Positions 23,868 through 32,182 of a DNA stretch of 45,350 nt are shown here, in pieces. The notes below the pieces were generated by a model. It saw only the letters and a program-made list of their open reading frames with translations, searched no databases and had not been told where the DNA came from. Location: NCBI GenBank assembly GCA_017448145.1, contig JAFSMA010000039.1:1-45350 (forward strand), read 5' to 3'. The first letter of the stretch is position 1. Every line of letters starts with the position of its first letter. Origin of the DNA: Oscillospiraceae bacterium. Lineage in GTDB: Bacteria; Bacillota; Clostridia; Oscillospirales; Oscillospiraceae. The position numbers and the translations under genes are program-made.

Positions 23868-24733
23868 ACCATCGCCTCCGTAAACGCCTTGGCGTCAAAG
23901 GGCTGCAAATCGTCAATGCCCTCGCCCATGCCGGCAAACTTCACCGGCACGCCCAGCTCCTGGGCGATGGCGAACACGATGCCGCCCTTGGCGGTGCCGT
24001 CCAGCTTGGTGAGCACGATGCCGGTAAGGCCCGCCGTCTCCTTAAACTGCCGGGCCTGGATGAGGCCGTTCTGGCCGGTAGTGGCGTCCAGCACCAGCAG
24101 CGTCTCCTTGGCGGCGTCGGGGCACTCCCGGTCGATGATCTTCCGCATTTTGGCCAGCTCGTTCATCAGATTCTGCTTGTTGTGGAGCCGTCCGGCGGTG
24201 TCCACCAGCACCACGTCCACATTCTTGGCCTTGGCGGATTGCAACGCGTCAAACAGCACGGCGCCGGGGTCGGCTCCCTCGTGCTGCCGCACAATGTCCA
24301 CCCCCGCCCGGTTGGCCCAAATTTCCAGCTGGTCCGCCGCCGCGGCCCGGAAGGTATCACCGGCGCACAGCAGCACCTTTTTGCCCTGCTCCTTGAGCAC
24401 GTGGGCGATCTTGCCGATGGAGGTGGTTTTGCCCACGCCGTTGACGCCGATGAACAGCACCACGCTGGGCTGGGTGGACAGGTTCAGCGCCGTGGGGCCC
24501 ACCGCCAGGCGCTGGGCAAGCGCCTGGCGCAACGCGCCCTTGATATCCTCCTCCGTCCGCAGCCGCTTCACGTAGGCCACGTTTTGCAGCTGACGCACCA
24601 CGTCCTCCGACAGCTCCGCGCCCACGTCCGCCATAATGAGGGCATCGGTCAAGTCCTCATAAAAAGCGTCGTCCATCTTCTCCCACAGGATGTTGTCCTG
24701 CCAGGTTTTTTTCAGTTTGTCAAAAAATCCCAT
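23864..24733 (-). CDS. ftsY: Signal recognition particle receptor FtsY
   Basis: A 289-residue SRP-GTPase that docks SRP-ribosome complexes at the membrane. The N domain begins at once (MGFFDKLKKTWQDNI); the acidic A domain found in E. coli is absent, as in many Firmicutes. G-domain motifs are GVNGVGKTTSIGKIA (P-loop), DTFRAAA, DTAGR and TKLDGTAKGG. It follows smc by 10 bp, a linkage conserved in Firmicutes, though no rnc is present in the window. Confidence 0.97.
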   Translation of the reverse strand: MGFFDKLKKTWQDNILWEKMDDAFYEDLTDALIMADVGAELSEDVVRQLQNVAYVKRLRTEEDIKGALRQALAQRLAVGPTALNLSTQPSVVLFIGVNGVGKTTSIGKIAHVLKEQGKKVLLCAGDTFRAAAADQLEIWANRAGVDIVRQHEGADPGAVLFDALQSAKAKNVDVVLVDTAGRLHNKQNLMNELAKMRKIIDRECPDAAKETLLVLDATTGQNGLIQARQFKETAGLTGIVLTKLDGTAKGGIVFAIAQELGVPVKFAGMGEGIDDLQPFDAKAFTEAMV

Positions 24734-24743
24734 GGAATACTCC

Positions 24744-27700
24744 TTATTTAATATTCAGTTCCTTGGCCAGGTCGTTCATGTTGATGGTGAGGATCCGGCT
24801 GACGCCCCGCTCCTGCATAGTGACGCCGTAGAGCACGTCGGCCTCCTCCATGGTGCCCCGGCGGTGGGTGATGACGATGAACTGGGTTCTCCCGGCGATG
24901 CGGCGCATATACCGGGCATAGCGCACCACGTTGGACTCGTCCAGCGCCGCCTCGATCTCGTCCATGACGCAGAACGGCGTGGGATGTACCTTCAAAATGG
25001 AGAAATACAACGCAATAGCCACAAAGGCCTTCTCGCCGCCGGAGAGCAGCGTAATGGTCTTGAGCTGCTTGCCGGGGGGCTGCACCTTGATCTCGATGCC
25101 GCAGTTGAGGATGTCGTTCTCGTCCTCCAGCTCCAGCCGGGCCTTGCCGCCGCCGAACAGCTCCAAAAATGTCTCCTGGAAGCTCTCGTTGAGCAGCCTG
25201 AACTGCTGGTCAAAGATCTCCGTCATCTGGCGGGTGATCTCGTCGATGACGCCGCCCAGCTCCTCCTTGGCCTTCTCCACGTCGGTGCGCTGCTCGCTGA
25301 GATAGGTGTAGCGGGTGTTGACCCGCTCGTATTCCTCGATGGCGCCGATGTTGGGGGTGCCCAGGCCCTTGATCTCCCGGTTCAGCTCCGCAATGCGGCG
25401 GGTGGCCTTGGGGATGCTCTCCAGCTCGATGCGCTGCTCCATGGCGTCGGAGTGGCTCAGCTCGTAGTTCTCCCACAGCTTGTCCAGAATCTGGCTCTCC
25501 TGCAAGGCGTTGGTCTCCAGCTTCTGCTCCATACGGGTCAGCTCCTGGGAGGTGGCCAAAAGGGTATCGTTACAGGAGCGGCTCTCTCTGGTCTTGGCGT
25601 CCCTCTCGGCCTCCAATGCCAGCTTCTGCCGTGTCAGCTCCTCCATCTGCTGCCGCAGTGCGCCGCTGTCCCCCTGCAATGCCTCGATGGCGGCGCGGTG
25701 CCGGGCCATGTCGGCCTCCGCCTGGGCGATTTTGCCCTCAAAGTCGGCAATCAACGCCTCCCGGTCGGAGGTGTCGTTTTTCAGTTGGCTCCGGAGGGCC
25801 TCGGTGCGGTCGATGCTGCCCAGCTTTTCCTGCCGCTCGGCCTGCAAGGCGGCCTGGCGGGTCTTGGCCTGGGCCAGCTTTTCGCTGAGGGCGTTGGTCT
25901 CCTCCAATGCCTGGCTCTGGCCCACCGCCGCCTCCTGGGCCTGCTGGTGGAGCTGGCTTGCCCGCTCCTCGGCGGCCTGGGCCGCCTTCTCCGTGTCGGC
26001 GATGCGGTTTTCATCGTCGCTGACGCGGCGGCGCAGGCTCTCCTGCTCGGCCTCCATGTCCTGGCAGCTCTGGTATAGGGTGTTGATGAGAATATCGTAG
26101 TGATCCTGCTTGCCCTGGAACATCAGCATCTGATCCTCGGCGTGGCGCTGCTGCTCCTTGGCCACCTCCAGCTCGTAGTTGGCCTTGTCCAGCTCCCGCT
26201 GGGTCTGCTCTGAGCGCTCCACAGCCTGGGCCAACTTCTCCTTCGTGGAGGAGAGCTTATCATGTAAGGTGCGCAGCTCGTTGGCCCGGCTCAACACACC
26301 GGCGCTGCGGCTGACGCTGCCGCCGGTCATGGAGCCGCCCCGGTTCAGCACCTGGCCGTCCAATGTCACAATGCGGAAGGCCTGGCGGAACTTCCGGGCC
26401 ATGGCGATGCCGCAGTCCATGTCCTCCACCACCACCGTGCGGCCCAGCAGATTTTTGAAAATGCCGTCGTATCGTTTATCGTATTCCACCAGCTCCGAGG
26501 CGATGCCCACGAAGCCCATCTCGCCGGACACATTCTCCCGCAGCACGTCGCCGCGGACGGCGCTCATAGGCAGGAAGGTAGCGCGGCCGCCGTCTCGCTG
26601 TTTCAGATACTGAATGGCGGCCTTGGCATCCTCCTCGGCGTCCACCACAATGTTCTGCAACCCTGCGCCCAAGGCGATTTCCAGCGCCACGGTGTAGCGG
26701 CTGTCGGTGCGCATCAGACCCGCCACCGGGCCGTGGATGCCCCGCAGGCCCCGGCCCGCCGCCTGCATGCATACCTTTACCGCCTTGGAAAAGCCCTCAT
26801 ACTCCTTCTCCATCTCCGTCAGCAGATGGATGCGGTCGGTGAGGGCGTTCACGTCCATGGTGAGCTGCATTTTCTCCGCCGCGGCCTCCTCCGCCTTTTT
26901 GCGGCGGCTCTCCATTCGCAGGCTGTGGCCATTGATGATGTTCCCGGCGGCGTCGGCGTCCTCCTTGGCCGCATTCAGCAGCTTGCGGTTCTCTTTGGCC
27001 TCACCTTCGGCAGCCGTCAGCTTTTCCCGGGCAGCGGCAAGGTCGCCATCCAGGGTAGCCATACGCTCGCCCACCTCGTGGATGCCGGAGCGCAGGGCGC
27101 TGAGGGCGGAGCGCTTGTCGGCGGCCTCCGCCAGGGCGATGGTCTCCTCCGCCCGCAGGTTTTCCGCCGTCTTGGCGGCACCGGCGGCGCTGTCGGTCAT
27201 GGTGCGGGCCTGGGCCAGCAGTCTGTCGATCTCGTCCTCCAGGGCGGCGCTTTCGGCGTCGATGACGGCGATGCGCTGCTGCATCTCCCCGATCTGGGCC
27301 TCCATATCCCCGGCCCGGTGTACGGTGTCGGCCATCTCGGCGCGGATGCGGTCAATGTTCTCACGGTTGTGCTGCGCCGCCGTCTCCAGCACGGCGATGG
27401 CACTCTCCTCCTGGGCGATGCGCCCATCAAAGTCGGAGGCCCGGCCCCGCAGCGATTCCGCCTCCACGTCCTTCTGCCGCACCTGCTCGCCCAGGGCCTC
27501 GGCCTGGGCGTAGGTGTCGTTCAGGGCCCGCTCGGCATTTTCCTTGTCCTGCCGGGCGGTCTCCACGTCCTTTTCCAGTTGGATTTTGGCGGTTTTCAGC
27601 GATTGCAGGTTTTCCAGCCACACGCTGATTTCCAGCACCCGCAGTTCGTCCCGCAGCACCAGGTACCGCTTGGCCACCTCCGACTGCTTCCGCAGCGGCT

Positions 27701-28310
27701 CCACCTGCAGCTCCAGCTCGGCGATCTTGTCGTTGATGCGCACCAGGTTTTCCTCCGTGCGCTCCAGCTTGCGCTCCGCCTCCTCCTTGCGGTGGCGGAA
27801 TTTGGAGATACCGGCGGCCTCCTCGAACACCTCCCGGCGCTCGCCGGACTTGACGGACAATATCTCGTCGATTTTGCCCTGGCCGATGATGGAATAACCC
27901 TCCCGGCCCATGCCGGTGTCCATAAACAGCTCGTTCACGTCCTTGAGCCGGCAGGACTGCTTGTTGATGTAATACTCGCTCTCACCGCTGCGGTAGTACC
28001 GCCGGGTCACCGCCACTTCCGTCTCGTCCCGGGTGGGGAAAATGTGCTCGGTGTTGTCGATGACCAGCGTCACCTGGGCAAACCCCATCTGGCTGCGCTT
28101 CTCGGTACCGCCGAAGATGACATCCTCCATCTTGGCGCCCCGGAGCTGGCGGCTGTTCTGCTCGCCCATGACCCAGCGGATGGCATCGGAGATATTGGAC
28201 TTGCCGGAGCCGTTGGGGCCCACGATGGCGGTGATGTCCTCGCCGAAGTTGAGCACGGTTTTCTCCGGAAAGGACTTAAATCCCTGGATTTCCAAGGCCT
28301 TGATATACAC
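24744..28310 (-). CDS. smc: Chromosome segregation protein SMC
   Basis: An 1188-residue SMC ATPase that compacts and segregates chromosomes with ScpA and ScpB. It has an N-terminal Walker A (GPNGSGKSNISDAI), two long coiled-coil arms, a hinge at about 500-650, and C-terminal ABC signature LLSGGEKAFVAIAL with Walker B FCVMDEIEAALDESN. The start is GTG at 28310: the sequence reads VYIKALEIQGFKSF, with GAGGTG six bases upstream, while an extension to 28379 would include the promoter. It leads the seven-gene operon ending with rsfS. Confidence 0.97.
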   Translation of the reverse strand: MYIKALEIQGFKSFPEKTVLNFGEDITAIVGPNGSGKSNISDAIRWVMGEQNSRQLRGAKMEDVIFGGTEKRSQMGFAQVTLVIDNTEHIFPTRDETEVAVTRRYYRSGESEYYINKQSCRLKDVNELFMDTGMGREGYSIIGQGKIDEILSVKSGERREVFEEAAGISKFRHRKEEAERKLERTEENLVRINDKIAELELQVEPLRKQSEVAKRYLVLRDELRVLEISVWLENLQSLKTAKIQLEKDVETARQDKENAERALNDTYAQAEALGEQVRQKDVEAESLRGRASDFDGRIAQEESAIAVLETAAQHNRENIDRIRAEMADTVHRAGDMEAQIGEMQQRIAVIDAESAALEDEIDRLLAQARTMTDSAAGAAKTAENLRAEETIALAEAADKRSALSALRSGIHEVGERMATLDGDLAAAREKLTAAEGEAKENRKLLNAAKEDADAAGNIINGHSLRMESRRKKAEEAAAEKMQLTMDVNALTDRIHLLTEMEKEYEGFSKAVKVCMQAAGRGLRGIHGPVAGLMRTDSRYTVALEIALGAGLQNIVVDAEEDAKAAIQYLKQRDGGRATFLPMSAVRGDVLRENVSGEMGFVGIASELVEYDKRYDGIFKNLLGRTVVVEDMDCGIAMARKFRQAFRIVTLDGQVLNRGGSMTGGSVSRSAGVLSRANELRTLHDKLSSTKEKLAQAVERSEQTQRELDKANYELEVAKEQQRHAEDQMLMFQGKQDHYDILINTLYQSCQDMEAEQESLRRRVSDDENRIADTEKAAQAAEERASQLHQQAQEAAVGQSQALEETNALSEKLAQAKTRQAALQAERQEKLGSIDRTEALRSQLKNDTSDREALIADFEGKIAQAEADMARHRAAIEALQGDSGALRQQMEELTRQKLALEAERDAKTRESRSCNDTLLATSQELTRMEQKLETNALQESQILDKLWENYELSHSDAMEQRIELESIPKATRRIAELNREIKGLGTPNIGAIEEYERVNTRYTYLSEQRTDVEKAKEELGGVIDEITRQMTEIFDQQFRLLNESFQETFLELFGGGKARLELEDENDILNCGIEIKVQPPGKQLKTITLLSGGEKAFVAIALYFSILKVHPTPFCVMDEIEAALDESNVVRYARYMRRIAGRTQFIVITHRRGTMEEADVLYGVTMQERGVSRILTINMNDLAKELNIK

Positions 28311-28350
28311 GCATTTCACCTCAATTGTCGTTGCATACTGAATCCATGAT

Positions 28351-28379
28351 AGTATACCAACACTCGGGCGTATTTTCAA
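28351..28379 (-). promoter_or_regulatory. Promoter of the smc operon
   Basis: Minus-strand TTGAAA (28374-28379), 17-bp spacer, TATACT (28351-28356), about 35 bp before the GTG start. Confidence 0.8.
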
Positions 28380-28413
28380 GAAAAAAGTAGGCGGGATGAA
28401 CGCTCACTTTTCC

Positions 28414-28490
28414 CAGATTGTCAAAAAAGCATCGCAGATTTCGCGCCGCGCACGGCGCGAACCCATAAAATCGAAAAAAGTGACGACATG
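28414..28490. repeat. Dispersed hairpin repeat, copy 1
   Basis: A 77-bp unit nearly identical to 45112-45187. It starts CAGATTGTCAAAAAAGC and ends GAAAAAAGTGACGACATG. The centre is a palindrome (CGCGCCG/CGGCGCG) that differs from copy 2 but keeps pairing. Confidence 0.85.
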
Positions 28491-28581
28491 CGCGTCACTT
28501 TTTTCACTTCTCAGGCTACGAAGTGTGCGAATCGTGCGCCAAAGGCGCATGATTCGTGCGCGTAGTAGACTGCAATCCCAT

Positions 28582-28612
28582 TGTCAAAAAACGGCTATGC
28601 CGTTTTTTGACA
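28582..28612. repeat. Perfect 14-bp hairpin of possible terminator type
   Basis: Arms TGTCAAAAAACGGC and GCCGTTTTTTGACA with a TAT loop. The T6 lies inside the stem, so it is not a standard terminator for either neighbour. It may be part of a repeat family. Confidence 0.6.
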
Positions 28613-28619
28613 GGCTCAA

Positions 28620-28648
28620 AAAAGTAGGCGCCCCTCACGCCTACTTTT
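28620..28648 (-). terminator. Terminator overlapping the ClpP-like gene stop
   Basis: An 11-bp stem (AAAAGTAGGCG/CGCCTACTTTT), loop CCCCTCA, followed by TTTTTTG on the minus strand. The stop codon (28641-28643) lies inside the stem. Confidence 0.75.
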
Positions 28649-29318
28649 CCTCCATCATGCGGTACAGGCTGTCCAGCGCGTCCCCCAGGGAGCCAATGCG
28701 GTCGATGAGCCCCAGGGCCACCGCCTCCTTGCCGTAGATGACGCTGCCCACGTCGTTGGCCATGTCCCCCACGGACAGCATCAATTCCCGGAACTTTTCG
28801 CTGCTGATTCGGCTGTTTTTTGCCACAAAATCCACAATTCGCTCCTGCATCCGCTCGAAATAGCGGTAGGTTGCCGGGGCGTTGATGACCGTGCCCCCCA
28901 TCCGCACCGGGTGGATGGTCATGGACGCGCTGGGCACGATGAACGTCCGCTTGCCGCACACCGCCAGCGGCACGCCGATGGAGTGTCCGCCCCCCAGCAC
29001 CAGCGTGGCGGTGGGCTTGGTCATGCCCGCCACCAGCTCCGCGATGCCCAGGCCCGCCTCGATGTCGCCGCCCACGGTGTTCAGCAGCAGCAAGAGGCCG
29101 TCTACCTCGTCACTCTCCTCCACCGAAGCCAGCAGGGGCAAAACGTGCTCATACTTGGTGGTCTTGGTGTTGCCCGGCAGCACCATGTGGCCCTCGATCT
29201 GGCCGATGATGGTGAGGCAGTGGACGGTACCGTGGCGGTTGGTCACCACCGACGAACCCATCTCCACGATCTGCCGCAGCTCCCCGCCTTCCCGGGACTC
29301 CTCCGTTTCGTCGTACAC
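28641..29318 (-). CDS. ClpP-like serine protease (TepA-type)
   Basis: A 225-residue protein of the ClpP/crotonase fold, closest in pattern to TepA (translocation-enhancing protein, a ClpP-like protease). Seen: NTVGGDIEAGLGIAEL (oxyanion region), GGHSIGVPLAVCG (nucleophile Ser) and SASMTIHPVRMGG (His). The start is a GTG at 29318, preceded by GGGAGGG at a 6-base spacing; longer frames run through a promoter region. There is no signal peptide. It is alone in its unit and divergent from a ROK protein gene. Role in processing of membrane or secreted proteins is an inference from B. subtilis TepA. Confidence 0.85.
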   Translation of the reverse strand: MYDETEESREGGELRQIVEMGSSVVTNRHGTVHCLTIIGQIEGHMVLPGNTKTTKYEHVLPLLASVEESDEVDGLLLLLNTVGGDIEAGLGIAELVAGMTKPTATLVLGGGHSIGVPLAVCGKRTFIVPSASMTIHPVRMGGTVINAPATYRYFERMQERIVDFVAKNSRISSEKFRELMLSVGDMANDVGSVIYGKEAVALGLIDRIGSLGDALDSLYRMMEEK

Positions 29319-29388
29319 CCAAAATCCCTCCCTTTCCCGCCTATGTTGCGCCGATGGCAGGGAAATATACCGGCGATCCACTTTTTTC

Positions 29389-29417
29389 GTGACATGGGGG
29401 CCGGAATATGGTATATT
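29389..29417 (+). promoter_or_regulatory. Promoter of the ROK-lipoprotein pair
   Basis: GTGACA (29389-29394), 17-bp spacer, TATATT (29412-29417), about 35 bp before the ROK start, in the 134-bp region shared with the divergent ClpP-like gene. Confidence 0.7.
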
Positions 29418-29452
29418 GCAATATTGAAATGACACGATGGGAGGGAACTCGC

Positions 29453-30796
29453 ATGACGCTGTACGGCATCACCCCGGCCCCCTGCTCCGCCCCGGCGCTG
29501 GCGCCGGACTTCGTACCGGTGGAGGCGTGGGACAGGGCGTATCTGGCCACGGCGGACAAGCCACTCACCCTGGCCCTGCTGGGCCGTCGCGGCGTGGCGC
29601 GTCTCTCCCTGCGCATCCGGGGCGACTACGGCGAGGCCGACGCCCACTTCCTCCGCCGCAGTGTGAAAACACTGCTTTGGCAAAAGGGCGGCGATACCCT
29701 TCTGTGCGATGACGCCGCTGCCGCGTCCCTCCTGGGGCGTCAATTCGGCCCCGGCACCTTTGATTACGCCTTTTTCAGCGGTGTATACGAAAATCCCTTT
29801 ACAGTCCTTTATACAAAAGATATTCCCGAAAGTACCGCCCATGAAATCCACTGCGACACCCATGGCGACGGCTGCCGTATCGGCTTCGACGCCGGGGGCA
29901 CCGACCGCAAGGCCGCCGCGGTGCAGGACGGCCGCACGGTGTACACCGAGGAAGTTGTCTGGGCGCCGAAAACCCAGGCTGACCCCGCCTATCACTACGC
30001 GCAAGTGCGGCAGGCGCTGCTGTCGGCGGCGGCGCATCTGCCCCGGGTGGACGGGGTGGGCATCTCTACCGCCGGTGTTTGCGTGGCCGGCAGGGTCATG
30101 CGCTCCAGTCTTTTCTCCGCCGTGGCCGACCCCACGGAAACACGGGATTTATACCTGCGGGTGGTCCGGGAGCTGTTCGGCCCCATCCCCTGCCGGGTGG
30201 AGAATGACGGCGATGTCAGCGCCCTGTCCGGGGCAATGACGCTGGGATGCGCCTCCCTTCTGGGCATCGCCATGGGCACCAGTCAGGCCGGGGGCTTCGT
30301 GACGGAGCGCCGCGGCCTTACCGGCTGGCTCAACGAGCTGGCCTTTCTCCCGGTGGACGACAATCCCGCCGCCCCTGTGGATCCCTGGTCCGGTGACAGG
30401 GGCTGCGGCGTGTCCTATTTCTCCCAGGACGGCGTTATTGGTCTGGCCCGCCGGGCGGGTCTTTCCTGGGATGAAACCCAGCCCCTGGGCCAGCAGCTCA
30501 AAGCCATCCAGGCCATGGCGGAGGCCGGGGACAAAAACGCCCTGGCGGTGTTTGTCACCATAGGTCAGTGCCTGGCCCACACCCTGCCACTGTACTACCG
30601 GCTGTACGGCTGCCGCCACGTGCTGCTGCAAGGCCGGGTGGTGTCGGGCGTGGGGGGCGACACGCTGCTGCAAAGCTGCCGCCATGTGCTGGCGGAGGAA
30701 TATCCCTCGCTGCCCCTGTCCCTCGTATTGCCGGACGAAGCAGCGCGGCGCACCGGACAGGCTGTGGCTGCCGCCGCCCTGCCCTCACTTCACTGA
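29453..30796 (+). CDS. ROK family protein with extra N-terminal domain
   Basis: A 447-residue protein. The C-terminal 300 residues are ROK-type: IGFDAGGTDRKAAAV (phosphate-1, D146-T150), GVGISTAGVCVAGRV, and RVENDGDVSALSGAMTLG (catalytic Asp). ROK members are sugar kinases or repressors; there is no helix-turn-helix, so a kinase-type protein is more likely. Residues 1-140 form a domain I do not recognise. The zinc motif of ROK proteins is degraded: the usual GH and three-Cys cluster reads NELAF and DRGCGVSYF. The start at 29453 has GGGAGGG at a 6-base spacing. A lipoprotein gene follows 18 bp later. Confidence 0.85.
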   Translation: MTLYGITPAPCSAPALAPDFVPVEAWDRAYLATADKPLTLALLGRRGVARLSLRIRGDYGEADAHFLRRSVKTLLWQKGGDTLLCDDAAAASLLGRQFGPGTFDYAFFSGVYENPFTVLYTKDIPESTAHEIHCDTHGDGCRIGFDAGGTDRKAAAVQDGRTVYTEEVVWAPKTQADPAYHYAQVRQALLSAAAHLPRVDGVGISTAGVCVAGRVMRSSLFSAVADPTETRDLYLRVVRELFGPIPCRVENDGDVSALSGAMTLGCASLLGIAMGTSQAGGFVTERRGLTGWLNELAFLPVDDNPAAPVDPWSGDRGCGVSYFSQDGVIGLARRAGLSWDETQPLGQQLKAIQAMAEAGDKNALAVFVTIGQCLAHTLPLYYRLYGCRHVLLQGRVVSGVGGDTLLQSCRHVLAEEYPSLPLSLVLPDEAARRTGQAVAAAALPSLH

Positions 30797-30814
30797 TTTC
30801 GGGAGGATGATACT

Positions 30815-32056
30815 ATGAAGGTGAAACCTATCCTTGCCTTTGTACTGGCTCTTGCCCTGCTGACCCTGGCAGGCTGTGGCGCCGCCGCGCCGGAGGACGA
30901 GGAGCCCGCTCCGCCGGAGCCCATCACCCTGCGCTTCTGGGTCTATGACGAGGGCGAGTGGTCAGCGGCCGCCGGGAAGAAGCTGCTGTCCGGTCTGGGT
31001 GATGCGTGGAACCACGTCACCGTGGAATGGAAGGTGCTGGACGACACCGACCAGGCCACCCTCAGCGCCGCCATGGAGGCGGGACAGGGCCCCGACCTGC
31101 TGCTGGGCACCGTCAGCCAGCTCCAGCACGCCCGGCGCAACGGCGCCGGCACTGCCGACCTCTCCGGCCTGATGCCGGACGCCTACGCCCCTGTCCGGGA
31201 TGCCTGCACCGATGGCGGCGTGGTGTTCGCCGCCCCCATTGCCATGGAGGTCACCGCCATGGCCATCAACCTGGACGTGTTCCGTGCCTCCGGCGCCGTG
31301 CAGTATATCGACCAGGAGAACCACACCTGGACCACCGAGGGCTTTATCAGCGCCATGAAGGTGCTGTCCTCCTCCCTCACCGTCCCCCAGGCCGCCAAGC
31401 TGTACTGCGGCGGGCAGAACGAGGACGAGGGCACCCAGGCGCTGGTCACCAATCTCTACGGCGGCAGTGTTACCGACGAGACCCACACCCGCTATATCCT
31501 CAACGAGCAGCCCACCGTAGACGCCCTCCAACTGCTGCAAAGGATGGGCGGCATGGCCTTCGACGACGCCATCACCGGCGACGATGAAAATGTGCTGTTC
31601 CGCCAGCGGCAGCTGGCCATGACCTTCTGCTGGGACAGCGCCCAGGAGCAGCCGGAGAGCTTCACCGCCTTCCCCATGTTCTACCCCACCAATCAGGAGC
31701 AGGCCGTGCTGCCCGGCGAGGTGTGGGCCCTGGGCGTGACGGCCCAGGACGAGGAGCGCTCGGACGCCGCTCTGGCGGTGGCCCGCCACCTGCTGCGCAG
31801 CGACGACGCCTATCAGTCTCTCCTCTCTCTCTCCGGACACTACGCCGTCAAGGCCACGGACAGCGACGACATCTGGGCCGCCTTTGCCGCCCACATGGCC
31901 CCCTATGAGCAGGACGCCCCCGGCTGGGCTATCGCCCGCAGCGAATGGTGGCAGATGCTGCAACGTATCGGCCACGGCGCCGACGTGGCCCTGGAGGCCG
32001 ACACCTTCTGCACCAACGCCAACGCCGCCGCAGCCTTTGCCATGGGCCGCAAGTAA
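30815..32056 (+). CDS. Extracellular solute-binding lipoprotein
   Basis: A 413-residue ABC-type substrate-binding protein of the sugar-binding kind (family 1). The N-terminal signal ends in LLTLAGC with the lipidated Cys at position 21. ITLRFWVYDEGEWS, then GQGPDLLLGTVSQ and the SGHYAVK segment fit the fold. No permease or ATPase is present near it, and it follows a ROK protein gene directly (18 bp, GGGAGG). Sugars are the likely ligand type but this is inference. A terminator follows. Confidence 0.88.
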   Translation: MKVKPILAFVLALALLTLAGCGAAAPEDEEPAPPEPITLRFWVYDEGEWSAAAGKKLLSGLGDAWNHVTVEWKVLDDTDQATLSAAMEAGQGPDLLLGTVSQLQHARRNGAGTADLSGLMPDAYAPVRDACTDGGVVFAAPIAMEVTAMAINLDVFRASGAVQYIDQENHTWTTEGFISAMKVLSSSLTVPQAAKLYCGGQNEDEGTQALVTNLYGGSVTDETHTRYILNEQPTVDALQLLQRMGGMAFDDAITGDDENVLFRQRQLAMTFCWDSAQEQPESFTAFPMFYPTNQEQAVLPGEVWALGVTAQDEERSDAALAVARHLLRSDDAYQSLLSLSGHYAVKATDSDDIWAAFAAHMAPYEQDAPGWAIARSEWWQMLQRIGHGADVALEADTFCTNANAAAAFAMGRK

Positions 32057-32126
32057 AATCACTTCACAGCAAAAAACAGCCTCTTTCATTTACTGAACAG
32101 CTATGGCAAGCAATTTGCCTTTACGC

Positions 32127-32164
32127 AAAATCTCCCCAGAAGCCACGGCTCCCGGGGAGATTTT
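32127..32164. terminator. Bidirectional terminator between lipoprotein and M18 peptidase genes
   Basis: Arms AAAATCTCCCC and GGGGAGATTTT with a 16-nt loop that contains a smaller AGCC/GGCT hairpin. It has T runs on both strands and serves the two convergent units. Confidence 0.85.
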
Positions 32165-32182
32165 CTATGCTCTTGGCGTGCT

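Larger units (their letters stand above)
28311..28640. other. Intergenic region with promoter, repeat and several hairpins
   Basis: No gene is seen in these 330 bp. In order it holds the smc promoter (28351-28379), a degenerate hairpin at 28383-28413, the dispersed repeat (28414-28490), a hairpin with A and T flanks (28474-28504), a 13-bp-arm palindrome at 28528-28556, a 14-bp perfect hairpin with an A6/T6 core (28582-28612), and the start of the protease-gene terminator. Confidence 0.75.

Noticed and set aside
28396-28737. 113-residue plus-strand frame in the smc upstream region
   Set aside because: It consists of the repeat and hairpins and runs into the ClpP-like gene on the opposite strand.
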